From: Sinorhizobium fredii USDA 205
GTDB lineage: Bacteria > Pseudomonadota > Alphaproteobacteria > Rhizobiales > Rhizobiaceae
Length of the DNA stretch: 64,000 bases
Reading direction: 5' to 3'
Assembly: GCF_001461695.1 (NCBI RefSeq)
Contig: NZ_AUTC01000024.1
Location: 62,001-126,000, forward strand
Below are positions 63,766 through 64,000 of the stretch, in pieces; position 1 is the stretch's first letter, and each line of letters starts with the position of its first letter. The notes beneath the pieces were generated by a model. The model ran no database searches. It was given only the letters and a program-made list of their open reading frames with translations, and was not told the DNA's origin. A program made the translations under genes and the position numbers.

Positions 63766-64000
63766 ATGAAATCCGTTTTGAAGCTGATGGCAGGGGCTGC
63801 CATCATCGCGTCCATGCATTCCGCAGCGGTCGCCAAGGACCTCGTCATCGGCGTGTCCTGGTCGAACTTCCAGGAAGAGCGCTGGAAGACCGACGAGGCG
63901 GCCATCAAGGCAGCGCTCGAGGCCTCCGGCGACAAGTACATTTCCGCTGACGCGCAGTCCTCTGCCGCCAAGCAGCTCACCGACATCGAATCGCTGATCG
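63766..64000 (+). CDS. Sugar ABC transporter substrate-binding protein, XylF-like (5' part)
   Basis: The gene runs off the window; 78 codons are present. A signal peptide (about 1-23, [19 protein letters not shown] then AAVA-K) is followed by [19 protein letters not shown] and [14 protein letters not shown], which fits the D-xylose/ribose-type periplasmic binding proteins (peripla_BP_4), with xylose as the best guess from the EERW motif. GGGAGGATAGA is a strong ribosome site before the ATG. Regulation by the adjacent ROK protein is likely. Confidence 0.78.
   Translation, partial: MKSVLKLMAGAAIIASMHSAAVAKDLVIGVSWSNFQEERWKTDEAAIKAALEASGDKYISADAQSSAAKQLTDIESLI

Overview
The window reads as chromosomal DNA of a Sinorhizobium/Ensifer-type alphaproteobacterium. 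The evidence is high GC, dense coding on both strands, and a set of strongly rhizobial genes: choXWV with the ChoX choline-box residues in place, the nodulation regulator nolR, the bacteroid-development transporter bacA with its key residues at matching positions, chvE-gguABC with gbpR, bdhA-xdhAB, idhA, and four copies of a RIME-type intergenic mosaic element. No rRNA, tRNA, CRISPR, prophage or insertion sequence was seen. Species cannot be fixed from the sequence alone.

Layout. 0.1-3.2 kb: choline ABC transporter with a hairpin between choX and choW. 3.2-4.5 kb: a frameshifted HugZ-family gene, then nolR with two NolR-box candidates. 4.6-7.8 kb: an omega-amino-acid aminotransferase and adenine deaminase. 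7.8-11.4 kb: an AT-richer orphan membrane protein, a GH13 alpha-glucosidase and KDG kinase. 11.5-21.5 kb: housekeeping and mixed genes (der and its TPR neighbour, NnrU, a secreted deacetylase-like protein, bacA, an MFS exporter, methionine aminopeptidase, a luciferase-like monooxygenase, and an ArsR/SRPBCC/small-membrane-protein operon under a clear palindromic operator). 21.9-23.4 kb: glpK.

23.6-37.1 kb is a purine-catabolic region. bdhA-xdhAB, a LysR gene, puuD and guaD run rightward. uraH, allA, uraD, puuE and a DUF1045 gene run leftward, and an FMN 2-hydroxyacid dehydrogenase gene with its own promoter and palindrome sits between. With the adenine deaminase at 6.1 kb, these genes cover adenine or guanine to ureidoglycolate cleavage, except the allantoate-to-ureidoglycolate step and the XdhC chaperone, neither of which is seen. 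A split MnmC-like pair (FAD oxidoreductase and MnmD), a host-attachment-type protein, an RhlE-type helicase, an isochorismatase-fold hydrolase, an EamA transporter and a GyrI-like protein follow up to 44.1 kb.

44.4-47.6 kb is the three-gene circularly permuted ATP-grasp / alpha-E / transglutaminase cassette. It is widespread but functionally undefined, and is the best candidate here for an undescribed system. 47.8-57.6 kb is a sugar-acid operon: ChvE-GguAB uptake, GguC, an alpha-ketoglutaric-semialdehyde-type dehydrogenase and L-arabinonate dehydratase, with divergent gbpR. This fits uptake of L-arabinose or galactose followed by the non-phosphorylative L-arabinose route. The window ends with a J-domain-like protein, idhA, an MHYT-PAS-GGDEF-EAL protein, and a ROK repressor divergent from a truncated XylF-like binding-protein gene with a perfect palindromic operator between them.
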